DNA from: Inquilinus sp042743185
GTDB lineage: Bacteria > Pseudomonadota > Alphaproteobacteria > DSM-16000 > Inquilinaceae
DNA: 64,000 bases
Assembly: GCF_042743185.1 (NCBI RefSeq)
Contig: NZ_JBHYMS010000042.1
Location: forward strand, 1 to 64,000
Reading direction: 5' to 3'
A program made the translations under genes and the position numbers. Shown piece after piece: positions 9,101-17,217 of this stretch. Each line of letters opens with the position of its first letter. The stretch's first letter is position 1. Below the pieces are notes generated by a model, which saw nothing but the letters and a program-made list of their open reading frames with translations, was not told the DNA's origin and did not search any database.

Positions 9101-9901
9101 TCAGTGGTCGTTGGCGACGGGAGGATGGCGATCGGATGCTCGATACGCCTCCTCGATCCGGCGGCACGCCACCTCGAAATACCCCTCATCTTGCTCGATG
9201 CCGAAGAACCGCCGGCCCAGCAGAACGCAGGCGACGCCGGTCGTGCCCGAGCCCATGAAGGGATCGAGCACCGTCTGGCCGCACAGCGGGAGCAGATCGC
9301 TCATCAGCCGGGTTGGTTTCCCGGTCAGGTGGTGCTTGTCCTCGGGAAGGACCCGATGCCGGAACACCCCAGGCAGACACGGCCCATTTACTGGTAGCGA
9401 GCCATTGGACCCCCAGGCGATGTACTCTGCCTGGTTGCGGTAGCGTCCTCGCTGCGGCCGGGCCGCCTCGGTCTTGTCCCAGATGCACAGCCCGCGCCAC
9501 AGCCATCCGCCGGCCTGAATGGCATCAGTGGTGACGGGCAGTTGGCGCCAGTCGCTGAACACCAGACATAAGGCACCCGGCCGTGCGATCTTCAATGCGG
9601 CGGCCATCCAGAGAGCCGACCAGGCGAGATAACTGCGCTGGTCCCGATTGTCGCCGGAGAAGTCCCGATAGAGGTGCCGCTGTGCGGTGTTGACGTACTT
9701 CTGGGAGGGCTTGCCCATGCGATCCGCGGCATGGACCCCGCCCGAGCTATACGGCGGGTCAGCGACTAGGGCATCAACCTGATCGAGGTCCGGAATGATG
9801 CCCAGCGACTCTCCGCAATACAGGACAGCGTGGCCGATCCGCCGGACTTTGGCCCGGTGGATGATGGACGGCGCCTTCAAGATTCGACTCGACTCTCGCA
9901 A
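9101..9901 (-). CDS. Phage DNA (adenine/cytosine-N4) methyltransferase
   Basis: A protein of about 266 residues carries both hallmarks of amino-group DNA methyltransferases: the catalytic DPPY (about 48-51) and, downstream, the AdoMet-binding loop DPFMGSGTTGVA (about 213-224). This motif IV-before-motif I order is that of the beta class. No restriction endonuclease gene is adjacent, so it is probably a solitary modification enzyme protecting phage DNA. It lies at the late end of the Mu-like prophage, the place where Mu keeps its mom modification gene. The longest reading starts with TTG at 9901; the true start could be further in, because no clear ATG or Shine-Dalgarno sequence is seen. It is divergent from the two plus-strand genes at 10.0-10.8 kb. 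Confidence 0.8.
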   Translation of the reverse strand: MRESSRILKAPSIIHRAKVRRIGHAVLYCGESLGIIPDLDQVDALVADPPYSSGGVHAADRMGKPSQKYVNTAQRHLYRDFSGDNRDQRSYLAWSALWMAAALKIARPGALCLVFSDWRQLPVTTDAIQAGGWLWRGLCIWDKTEAARPQRGRYRNQAEYIAWGSNGSLPVNGPCLPGVFRHRVLPEDKHHLTGKPTRLMSDLLPLCGQTVLDPFMGSGTTGVACVLLGRRFFGIEQDEGYFEVACRRIEEAYRASDRHPPVANDH

Positions 9902-10024
9902 AGTTTGTTCTACCTTTGTTCACGTCGTCGCGCGGCGATCGACGGGTCGGAAACGAGCGAGTGCCCCTCTCGCGGCTTGGGCGTTGGCGCGCCCAGCCCC
10001 CGTCGCACCGGACGGAGGTGTTCG

Positions 10025-10561
10025 ATGAAAAGGACGAAGAAGACCAAGCCCCGGATGACCCTGGCGCTGCCGCTTGATCCGGCAGCCCGGAACGATGAGC
10101 TGGAGGCCGCCGTGCGGGCGGCGGAGGCGTCGTTCCTGGCGAAATCTGCGGAGCCTGAGGCGGAACCGGAGCCCACGCCCGCTGCCGAGCCGGCCAAGGT
10201 CGCCGCGCCCGCCGTGCCCCAGGTCCCGATCCTCACACCCTCGGCGCCTCCGGCGGCCAAGGCCACGGAGTTCGTGGACGAGCCGCGCAGCGGCCGGAAC
10301 ACCCTGTACATCGTCGCCGCCGCCAAATGGGGCGAGATGCGGGCCAAGCGCGGCAAGAAGCTGGGATGGCAGCGCCTGCCCGACGCCGGCTTCAAGGCGA
10401 AGGCCCAGGCGCTGCGGGCCGCTGAGCTGATGGTCGAGGCCGGCCGGGCGACCGGCGCCGTCGCCGTCCAGCAGACAGCCGATCCTGACGCTGGAGACTA
10501 TGACGAGCCGGTCATCCTGGCGCAGTTCGGCCGGCTGCCCGAGGGCTTCGCCGAGGTCTAG
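10025..10561 (+). CDS. Hypothetical phage protein, Ala/Pro-rich linker
   Basis: A 178-residue protein of unknown function. GGAGGTG lies seven bases before the ATG, supporting this start over the longer open frame. Residues 1-30 are basic (MKRTKKTKPR), residues 40-85 are a flexible Glu/Ala/Pro linker, and the C-terminal half (about 90-178) is a compact mixed domain beginning NTLYIVAAAKWGEMRAKRGK and ending ILAQFGRLPEGFAEV. It runs against the main prophage direction with the following zinc ribbon gene, forming a small separate transcription unit in the accessory end of the phage. I do not recognise a family. Confidence 0.6.
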   Translation: MKRTKKTKPRMTLALPLDPAARNDELEAAVRAAEASFLAKSAEPEAEPEPTPAAEPAKVAAPAVPQVPILTPSAPPAAKATEFVDEPRSGRNTLYIVAAAKWGEMRAKRGKKLGWQRLPDAGFKAKAQALRAAELMVEAGRATGAVAVQQTADPDAGDYDEPVILAQFGRLPEGFAEV

Positions 10562-10578
10562 GAGGCCGCCGGGGTGCC

Positions 10579-10821
10579 TTGGCCCGCGAACGCATCGTCG
10601 ATAATTGGGATCTCGGGATGCGGTTGTCCGACGTATCATCGGGCACCGCCATCGTGGCGAGCTGCGGCCGGTGTAAGGCACGCCGCCAGTTGGACCGGCG
10701 CAAGGTGATCGAGGCGTTCGGCAAGGAGGCCCGGCTGTTCAAGTTGGAGTTGATCTTGAGATGCCGGCGTTGTGGAACCGGAGCGGCATCACGCATTCAG
10801 CTATTTATGGTGCCGAGGTGA
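10579..10821 (+). CDS. Small zinc-ribbon protein (Com-like position)
   Basis: This 80-residue protein has two CxxC knuckles (SCGRCK near 28-33 and RCRRCG near 61-66) separated by about 30 residues of basic helix, the arrangement of a zinc ribbon that could bind nucleic acid. It begins at a TTG downstream of AGGAGG (about 10560-10565); an internal ATG at 10618 is an alternative start. It follows the gene at 10025 by 17 bases and lies less than 1 kb from the DNA methylase. In phage Mu the small four-cysteine protein Com controls translation of the modification gene mom at the equivalent end, so an analogous role is possible, but this is inferred from position and cysteine spacing only. Confidence 0.6.
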   Translation: MARERIVDNWDLGMRLSDVSSGTAIVASCGRCKARRQLDRRKVIEAFGKEARLFKLELILRCRRCGTGAASRIQLFMVPR

Positions 10822-10847
10822 TGCCGCGCCACTCAAAGCACAGCGGT

Positions 10848-11534
10848 CTAGATACCCAGGAACTTGGCCGCAAGCGACGACACAACTCCCCACGCGACCT
10901 GCTTTATGCCATCGGTTGCCTCGGCAAAAAGCCGTTGAAAGATGGGCTTTGCGCTGGCTAGGTCACCATTAGTGGTCACTTCGACCAGTTGCTTCACCTC
11001 TGCCCGCGATACTGCATCAATCTTCGCGCCGCTGCTGGAGAGCAACTGTAGAAGGTATTCGATCACCTCCGTCTGGTTCTCGATATTGACGCTAACCGCT
11101 TGGGTAACGTGGCCACCTATCCCGATCGGAGATTGGTGAAACGTTCCGCCGGAGATGTGAACGCTGGGTCGCGCCTCAGACCGTTGAGCTGGCTTTGCCG
11201 TCGCCTTGCTCTGGTTCGCAGTGCGGTAGCCTAGTTCCGTCAGATACGCGAACTCCCGCTTGCTATATATGCCGAGGATCATGACCCCAGAGTTGGGGTC
11301 ATTCTCATACGCTGCCATCGGGCCGGTGCCGATCAGCGCGCTCTCCTCCAACTCCTTAAGGGCGAGATCGTAGTCGACGTTCGTCGCGCCGGAAGCAAGG
11401 CGATTGGCCTTCAAATCGGTAAGCGACAAACCCTCGTAGCCGGCCCGTAGGTCATCTGCGGTCAGGTCCCGCGCCATAAAATCGGCAAGCAAATCGGCGA
11501 GAACCGCCAGGGGTAAACTATCCAGTTTCCGCAT
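10848..11534 (-). CDS. Hypothetical prophage cargo protein
   Basis: A 228-residue protein of unknown function. GGGAGAGG lies just before the ATG at 11534, which is preferred over a TTG at 11549. The N-terminal part (about 1-100) is helical and resembles a small winged-helix or DUF-type domain, with LGIYSKREFAYLTELGY near 90. A short glycine-rich beta segment (VHISGGTFHQSPIGIGGHV) follows near 125-145, and the end is a helical bundle with a mildly hydrophobic tail (AWGVVSSLAAKFLGI). It has the codon use of a late accessory gene rather than of the tail operon, from which it is separated by about 160 bases. It may be a lysogenic-conversion gene. Confidence 0.55.
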   Translation of the reverse strand: MRKLDSLPLAVLADLLADFMARDLTADDLRAGYEGLSLTDLKANRLASGATNVDYDLALKELEESALIGTGPMAAYENDPNSGVMILGIYSKREFAYLTELGYRTANQSKATAKPAQRSEARPSVHISGGTFHQSPIGIGGHVTQAVSVNIENQTEVIEYLLQLLSSSGAKIDAVSRAEVKQLVEVTTNGDLASAKPIFQRLFAEATDGIKQVAWGVVSSLAAKFLGI

Positions 11535-11693
11535 AAATGCCTCTCCCAATGTCCGCTTCGACGGCGGAGGCTAAATGTCATTCATCATTCGACACAGGGC
11601 AAGATATGGAGGCGCGGTGCAGCTCCGCCGCGCCTCCGGTTGGATTTCACCTGTTCAAGATCCGCGAGGCCGAATCAGCCTCCGCTCGGCGCC

Positions 11694-14600
11694 CTACGGC
11701 AGCGCCAGCGTGGTCGCCGGCGACAGGCCGGCGCCATTCTTGGCCCTGATATCCAACTCCAGCGCCGGCCACGGGCCGCCATCGGCTGCGATCAGGTCGG
11801 CCGTGTAGGTCCAGCCGTTGTAGAGCGCGCGGTAGGTACGCACCGCCGCGGCCTGGCCGTTCGGCCGGACGGCGATCTGGTACTCGGTCGCTCCGGTCGA
11901 GGGCTCCCATTGGAACACGAGATCCGGCGAGGTGTAGGCGTTGGTCAGCTCGGCGTTCTCCGGCGCCGCCGGCGGCTGCTGGACCACGGTCAGCGGGATG
12001 CCAGCGGAAACCAGGTAGTCGCCGGGGAACAGGTCTCTGGGCTCGATCCGCACATACTGCGTCTGCCCGGCGGGCGGGGCGTCCACCTCGATCTCGGTCG
12101 CTGTGCCCTCATACACCAGGTTGGACGAGAGGGGCGTGAAGTCGGCGGCCGGCCCGCGATAGACGGCATAGGACTTGAAGTCCGGCTCGGTCACAGCGGC
12201 CCAGCTCACCTTCATCCGCCCGGTAAGCTGGGGCGTGACGGTGATGTCGGCCGGCGGCTCGGGCGCTGGATCGAGGACGCGCAGCACGGCCGGCGTGGGA
12301 GACTGGCCGGCCTCGTTGACTCCGACCACCTGGATCTCGAACCGCCGCCACGGGCCGCCGACCGGCTGCACGTCGCCGGCCGAGATCGTTAGCGGCGGCA
12401 GCGGAGTGGAGAGCGCTAACGCCAGCTTGTCGAAGATGCCGGGCGTAGCGTCCTCGACATAGAGCGAGACCTGGTAGGACGCGGCCCGCGGAGCCGGATT
12501 GAAGCGCAGGCGGGCGGAACCGGCGGCATACCGGGTTTCGAGGGCGAGGCCGGAGACCACCGCCGGCAGGATCTGCGGCTGTCCGTAGACGCCGCCGATC
12601 GGCGGCGTCCAGGGTCCGCGGAACATTCCGACCGCGGCACCGCGGATGTAGAGCATTCCCGGCTCCGGCCGCACCGTGACGCGGTTCGCCTGGCCGGCAT
12701 AGACGGTCGACCAGGCGATGGTGTCCCGCGACGTCTGGATGATGTAGCTCACCGCGCCCGGCGCGACGGCCCAGGACAGGAACAGGATGGGGTCCAGGCT
12801 GTTCGGGTCCTGCGCGATGCGCAGGTCCCGCATCTCCGGCGCGTCCGGCGGTAGCGGCAGGATCGGCGGCATTGGCGGGACCGGGAGACCCTGCTCGGCG
12901 ACATGGACATACTCGTCCTCGATCTGCAGCTGCAGCTCGGCATGGGTGAGGTCGATGGGGCGGGCCGAGATCAGCAGGAACCGCTTAATGAACTCCTTGC
13001 CCGGCCCGGCGACCCATTGGGTCGTCACCGCATCCGGATCGAGGCGGATGATGTCAGCCAGCGAGGCGCCTTGCTGGGCGGCGACCAGGTCGTGGTCGGC
13101 CCGATCGACGATGGCCTGGTCGTCGAATTCGCCGCGCGTGATCTTCACCGGCCCCCACTCGCCGCCGTTCGGCCGGCGCAGCGCCATCCAGTGCTGCGCG
13201 CCTTCGACCCAGCCGATCGCCTCGTCCAGGTCGAGCGTGAGCGTTGCCGGCGCGAAGCCCATGACATCGCCGCCGTAACCCCATTGCGGCATGTCGTGGT
13301 TGAGGATGACCAGGTCGCCGCGCTGCAGGAGCCGGCCCTCCATCTCCGCCTGGAACTTGGCGAAGATGCGCCGCCGCGCGTTGACCGCAGCCTGGTAGAT
13401 GCCCTCGCGGAACGCCTGGGGCCGCTTGGCGCAGCCGAACAGCGACATGCGCGCCGGCTTGACCGAGGCGCTGCCCGGCAGCGCACACCGGACCTCCTGG
13501 TCGGTCCAGACCTGCTCGTCGACATACTCGACGATCACGTCGTCGGGCGACTCCGGGTCCCAGAGCTTGTAGGTGACCTCAAGCGTGCCGCGGACGATGG
13601 ACCGGGGCGTGAAGACGGCCTTGGCGATGCTCTGCGGCCGGTCGCGGGCGACGGTGACGATGCCGCCTAGGTTCACGTGCTGCGCGCGGCCGACGCGGAG
13701 CAGCGCGGTCAAGGCGTCCTCGAAAGAGCGCTCGGTGTCGAACACGCCGTCGAAGGTGTCACCGCGCTGTGCCCATACCTGGTCCAGTGCCAGGAAGGCT
13801 GGGAGGTCGATCCGGCCATCCAGCACGCCCGCGCCTGAGCGGCCGTTGCGGAGCATGTAGGTCGCTGCCCAGGCGATCGAGCGTGTCGGCTGTTCCTCGG
13901 TCCAGCTGGCGCCGGTCCAGATCGGCAGCATGCGGGTCTGGATGACCCTGAACTGGCGCGACGACTGTTCCGAAAGCTGGTCGGTGGCCTTGATCTTGAC
14001 GGCGAGCAGCGAGGTATCGGGATAGGTCTGCTCTCCGACGATGTAGGCCCGGAGCCCGCCCCAGACCGAGCTGTCGCGGACATTGGTGTCGTTGGAGTTC
14101 TTGCTCGTCCGCCGCATGCGGGCCTGGTACCGCCCATCGGCGACGTCGAATGGAATCGTGAGGCGCTGCGGGTCGACGGTGGCTCGCTCCACGAAGGGCT
14201 CGCCGAGTGTCACCCAGCCGCCGACCGGATTGCCGAGGTCGTCGATCTGCCGGGCCTGGCACTCGAAGGTGACCGACTGCTCGCCGATGTCGCCGTCCTT
14301 CTCGTCGGCCTCGAAGAGCCCCTGCGGGAAGACGATGTCGAAGGCGAGCCGGTTGCAGATCTGGCCCGGCCCCGACGCCGCGAAGGGACCGACCCAGCCT
14401 TCAAGGACGATCTCGATCTCGGCGTCGGTCTCGTCGGCGACCGGCTCGGCGACGATGACGGTCTTATCGTCCGGCGAGATCGAGACGATGGTGAACGTGC
14501 CGTTGTTGTGGGCGGAGCCGGCAACGATCACCTTGTCGCCGACGATGAAGCCCTCAGCGCCCTGCGACTTGTCCTGGTCGAAGGGGCCGTCGCCCTCGCG

Positions 14601-15452
14601 GAAGCGGATGGACCGGTCGGCCGCATGGATGTCGACGTGCCCCTCGCTGCGCAGATGGCGCAGGCTCTGCCCCGTCACCTCCGCCGAGGTCACGACATTG
14701 AACGGCCATTTCACCTTGCCGCCCGGCGGGATGAACTGCAGCTCGACCCCGACGAAGTTGCCGGTCAGGCCGCCGGCTTCCCGCCAGAGCGAGGTGTTGG
14801 CGATCAGCACCTCGTGGTGCTGGTAGCGGCCGACGCCCAGGCTGAACAGCTGGTACAGGAACTGCTCGTTGTCCTGGAAATCCGCCCAGGGCGGCGCCGC
14901 GAAGTCGGGGACGAGGATATGGCGGCCGAACAGCTCAGGGATCGGCTGGTCGAGCCGTGCCTGGTTGCCTTGCGCCTGCAGGCTGTAGGTCGGCGAGGCC
15001 GCGGGCAGCCCGCCGGCGCCGCCCGGCGACTTCGGCGTCGCCGGCGGCAGGATCATGTTGATCAGGACGCCGCCGACCAGGGTGATGCCGGCGGTCACCA
15101 GCGACAGCGTTGCCGCGGTGGCGCCCACGCCGGCGATGACCGGCGCCAGGTAGGGCGCCGCGACCGCGAGCGCGAGCATCGCCACGATGCGGAAGATGCC
15201 GGCCGAACCGCCGCCGCCATCGCCCGGCAGCTCGATGAAGGCGACGCGATCGGTCGGATCGATGACCGTGGTCGACCAGTCCGCGCGCAGGACCGGCACG
15301 TCGTTGCGGATGCAGACGACGGGGATGCGCTGGTCGATCGGGTGGCGCTCCAGCCATCCGGCGATCGTCACCGGCTCCGCCAGCTCGAAATGCGCGATCG
15401 GCCCGAGCGGCGTGGTCCGGCAGATGGCCGGCTCGATCCCGTCAAGCGGCAT
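11694..15452 (-). CDS. Phage tail tip/host-specificity protein (lambda J-like hub)
   Basis: This 1252-residue protein is the central tail hub that contacts the host surface. It begins with a ubiquitin-like tail assembly domain (about 1-80), then a hydrophobic stretch with an AATLSLVTAGITLVGGVLIN core near 110-140, the conserved TYSLQAQGNQARLDQPIPEL entry to the J domain, and large beta-rich modules. At the C-terminal end there are fibronectin type III-like repeats (PPADITVTPQLTGRMKVSW near 1040 and LTNAYTSPDLVFQWEPS near 1170). The extreme C-terminus, usually the receptor-binding part, ends with a short beta domain. It overlaps the NlpC/P60 gene by 11 bases, the standard order K-like peptidase then J. 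It appears intact, unlike several upstream phage genes. Confidence 0.88.
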   Translation of the reverse strand: MPLDGIEPAICRTTPLGPIAHFELAEPVTIAGWLERHPIDQRIPVVCIRNDVPVLRADWSTTVIDPTDRVAFIELPGDGGGGSAGIFRIVAMLALAVAAPYLAPVIAGVGATAATLSLVTAGITLVGGVLINMILPPATPKSPGGAGGLPAASPTYSLQAQGNQARLDQPIPELFGRHILVPDFAAPPWADFQDNEQFLYQLFSLGVGRYQHHEVLIANTSLWREAGGLTGNFVGVELQFIPPGGKVKWPFNVVTSAEVTGQSLRHLRSEGHVDIHAADRSIRFREGDGPFDQDKSQGAEGFIVGDKVIVAGSAHNNGTFTIVSISPDDKTVIVAEPVADETDAEIEIVLEGWVGPFAASGPGQICNRLAFDIVFPQGLFEADEKDGDIGEQSVTFECQARQIDDLGNPVGGWVTLGEPFVERATVDPQRLTIPFDVADGRYQARMRRTSKNSNDTNVRDSSVWGGLRAYIVGEQTYPDTSLLAVKIKATDQLSEQSSRQFRVIQTRMLPIWTGASWTEEQPTRSIAWAATYMLRNGRSGAGVLDGRIDLPAFLALDQVWAQRGDTFDGVFDTERSFEDALTALLRVGRAQHVNLGGIVTVARDRPQSIAKAVFTPRSIVRGTLEVTYKLWDPESPDDVIVEYVDEQVWTDQEVRCALPGSASVKPARMSLFGCAKRPQAFREGIYQAAVNARRRIFAKFQAEMEGRLLQRGDLVILNHDMPQWGYGGDVMGFAPATLTLDLDEAIGWVEGAQHWMALRRPNGGEWGPVKITRGEFDDQAIVDRADHDLVAAQQGASLADIIRLDPDAVTTQWVAGPGKEFIKRFLLISARPIDLTHAELQLQIEDEYVHVAEQGLPVPPMPPILPLPPDAPEMRDLRIAQDPNSLDPILFLSWAVAPGAVSYIIQTSRDTIAWSTVYAGQANRVTVRPEPGMLYIRGAAVGMFRGPWTPPIGGVYGQPQILPAVVSGLALETRYAAGSARLRFNPAPRAASYQVSLYVEDATPGIFDKLALALSTPLPPLTISAGDVQPVGGPWRRFEIQVVGVNEAGQSPTPAVLRVLDPAPEPPADITVTPQLTGRMKVSWAAVTEPDFKSYAVYRGPAADFTPLSSNLVYEGTATEIEVDAPPAGQTQYVRIEPRDLFPGDYLVSAGIPLTVVQQPPAAPENAELTNAYTSPDLVFQWEPSTGATEYQIAVRPNGQAAAVRTYRALYNGWTYTADLIAADGGPWPALELDIRAKNGAGLSPATTLALP

Positions 15453-15849
15453 GGTCGTACCAGGTGAGGCAACGCCAACCGCCGGCGGTCAGCTTGGCCG
15501 GGGTGTCGAACAGCACCCCGCCGGAGCGGGCCGCATGCAGGACGCCGCCTTCATCGAGCTGGAGCCAGACCCCGACATGGTGCGGCGTCGAGGCATGGCT
15601 CATCTCCACGATCGCGCCGTGGACCGCGGCCGGGATCGGCGACCAAGCGGAACGGGCGTGGTGGCGCCGGATGGTGCGGGCGATGGTCAGCGCATCGTCG
15701 GTGCCGACGCGCACGATCGGCAGCTCGCGGCCGAACAGCTCCCGCTGGACGTAGCGGCAGAGGCCCCAGCAATCGAAGGCGTCCGGCCCCTGGCCGCCGA
15801 GCGCCCAGGGCAAGCCGATCAGGCTGTTGACGAGGTCCGCGGGCGTCAT
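15442..15849 (-). CDS. NlpC/P60-type tail tip peptidase
   Basis: This 135-residue protein of the NlpC/P60 cysteine peptidase superfamily is a tail-tip component thought to cut peptidoglycan cross-links during DNA entry. The catalytic cysteine lies in FDCWGLCR (Cys27), the histidine in HHVGVWL (His91), and a third polar residue follows in VLHAARSGGVLF (His105). The length matches the peptidase half of lambda K-like proteins, without the extra JAB domain. It overlaps the J gene and the DUF1833 gene (ATGA), so the three are co-translated. Confidence 0.88.
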   Translation of the reverse strand: MTPADLVNSLIGLPWALGGQGPDAFDCWGLCRYVQRELFGRELPIVRVGTDDALTIARTIRRHHARSAWSPIPAAVHGAIVEMSHASTPHHVGVWLQLDEGGVLHAARSGGVLFDTPAKLTAGGWRCLTWYDHAA

Positions 15850-16385
15850 CGGGCCAACAGCGGGAAGCCTTCGCGGGTGTAGCGGAGACCCGGAAAGGTG
15901 CGGTTGACGAAGTCGAGGAAGCCGGCCCGGCCGGTCACGCGGTAGATCGTGGCGATGGCCTCGCGCAGCGTGAAACCGCTCATGACCCGGTGAGGCTGCG
16001 AGGTGTCGGCGGCCAGGTACTCCCGATAGGTCAGCTCGATCGGCGCCCGCACGGCGATGGCCTGGCCGAGGCGGTCGGCGATCTCTCGGGTGACGTTGTC
16101 CACCGAGATCTCCATTTCGGGGAGGCGGCCGGCCGCCTGCTCGGGCAGCCCTACGGTGAAGGCGAAGCCCTTGAACGCCACCTGGAGGCCGCCGTGCAGC
16201 GGCGCGTCGGCTTCGAGGGTCAGGACGTGATCGTCGTGATCGAGCACCACCCGCACGGCATCGGGCGCGCCGCTTTCGGTGACGAAGGCCGGGTGCCGCA
16301 TCTCCAGCGTGTGCAGCACCAGAGTATTCGGCGCCGCGTAGGCGTAGGCTTCGGCCAGCGCCTGGCTGATGGTCGGAGCCGTCAT
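15846..16385 (-). CDS. DUF1833-family phage tail protein
   Basis: This 179-residue protein resembles the DUF1833 family, which sits directly before the NlpC/P60 gene in many siphovirus tail clusters and is thought to be a small tail-tip component. Typical parts are the opening with TLEMRHPAF, the beta-rich centre (LPEMEISVDNVTREI near 95-110), the segment PIELTYREYLAADTSQPH, and the end FPGLRYTREGFPLL. No catalytic motif is seen. It overlaps the NlpC/P60 start by four bases and follows the 275-residue tail protein after four bases. Confidence 0.8.
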   Translation of the reverse strand: MTAPTISQALAEAYAYAAPNTLVLHTLEMRHPAFVTESGAPDAVRVVLDHDDHVLTLEADAPLHGGLQVAFKGFAFTVGLPEQAAGRLPEMEISVDNVTREIADRLGQAIAVRAPIELTYREYLAADTSQPHRVMSGFTLREAIATIYRVTGRAGFLDFVNRTFPGLRYTREGFPLLAR

Positions 16386-16389
16386 CGGG

Positions 16390-17217
16390 TCAGCGGCTCC
16401 GAGCCTGGCGGATGACGGCGCCAGCAGCGTCGACCGTCGCCAGGCCCTGGTCCGACAGCTTGCGCTTGTAAACTCCCCAGGTCTCTACCGCGAGGCTGCC
16501 TCGCGGGTAGATCGGCGACTGCGATCCGAGGACGGGCTTCATCGTCGAGACGACGTTGCCCGCGCCGTCCTTGGTCATCGCGGCGATGTCGACTTGGGCG
16601 GAGGCCCGCACCACGATGGCGCCGCCTCGGACAAACAAGACCTCGGCCGTGCCAGTCGAGGCGCTGTCGGGCGCAAAGCGCAGGCAGAGCGTTCCGATGG
16701 CCCCGTAGGTCAGGCCGGCCGTCCCCGGCGTGCCCACCGCCGGCAGCTGCACGCCGTTGGCCGAGACCCGCATCGCGAAGGCCAGGAGCGTGCTGGCGTC
16801 CGGATAGATGCTGCCGACGGTCTGGAACACCACGATGCCGCGCGTCGTCGTGACCGTGGTGGTGATGAAGCCGCTGGTCCAGGGGGACGGGCCGCCAGGA
16901 ACGAGCGGCGACTCAATCCTGCCGTGCCAGAAGGCAGACCACGGCTGCGTCATGTCGATCGTCGGGCCAGGCACATGGGCCGTCGCCTGCAGCCTGATGC
17001 CGCCGTTGGCCATTAGCGCTGCGCTGTCACCCGCCGCGCCGGCCGTCTGGGCAGCTGTGGGCGCGCCGCCCGGCGCCCAATTCTTGATCGAGCCGACCGT
17101 GTCGTTCTGGTCGAAGCAGTAGAGGCCGACCAAGTCGGTGATCGGGAAGCCGCGGACACCGACGATCGGCAGGTCGGGACGCGGCGCATTGCCCTTGAGC
17201 CGGATGAGCAGGGCCAT
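16390..17217 (-). CDS. Hypothetical phage tail protein
   Basis: A 275-residue beta-rich protein between the SGNH-type tail protein and the DUF1833 gene; its start is directly adjacent to the preceding stop (17218). Repeated short strands rich in Gly, Thr and Val and a central TMTQPWSAFWHGRIESP-type segment suggest a jelly-roll or lectin-like sandwich of the sort used in tail fibres for carbohydrate binding. I do not recognise a named family. Context (tail operon, same strand, no gap) supports a structural role in the adsorption apparatus. Confidence 0.65.
   Translation of the reverse strand: MALLIRLKGNAPRPDLPIVGVRGFPITDLVGLYCFDQNDTVGSIKNWAPGGAPTAAQTAGAAGDSAALMANGGIRLQATAHVPGPTIDMTQPWSAFWHGRIESPLVPGGPSPWTSGFITTTVTTTRGIVVFQTVGSIYPDASTLLAFAMRVSANGVQLPAVGTPGTAGLTYGAIGTLCLRFAPDSASTGTAEVLFVRGGAIVVRASAQVDIAAMTKDGAGNVVSTMKPVLGSQSPIYPRGSLAVETWGVYKRKLSDQGLATVDAAGAVIRQARSR

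Noticed and set aside
8922..9167. An 81-codon minus-strand frame ending at the AbiEii start, as a complete antitoxin gene.
   Set aside because: Its upstream half lies over the methylase end and has random composition; only the last codons might be an antitoxin remnant.
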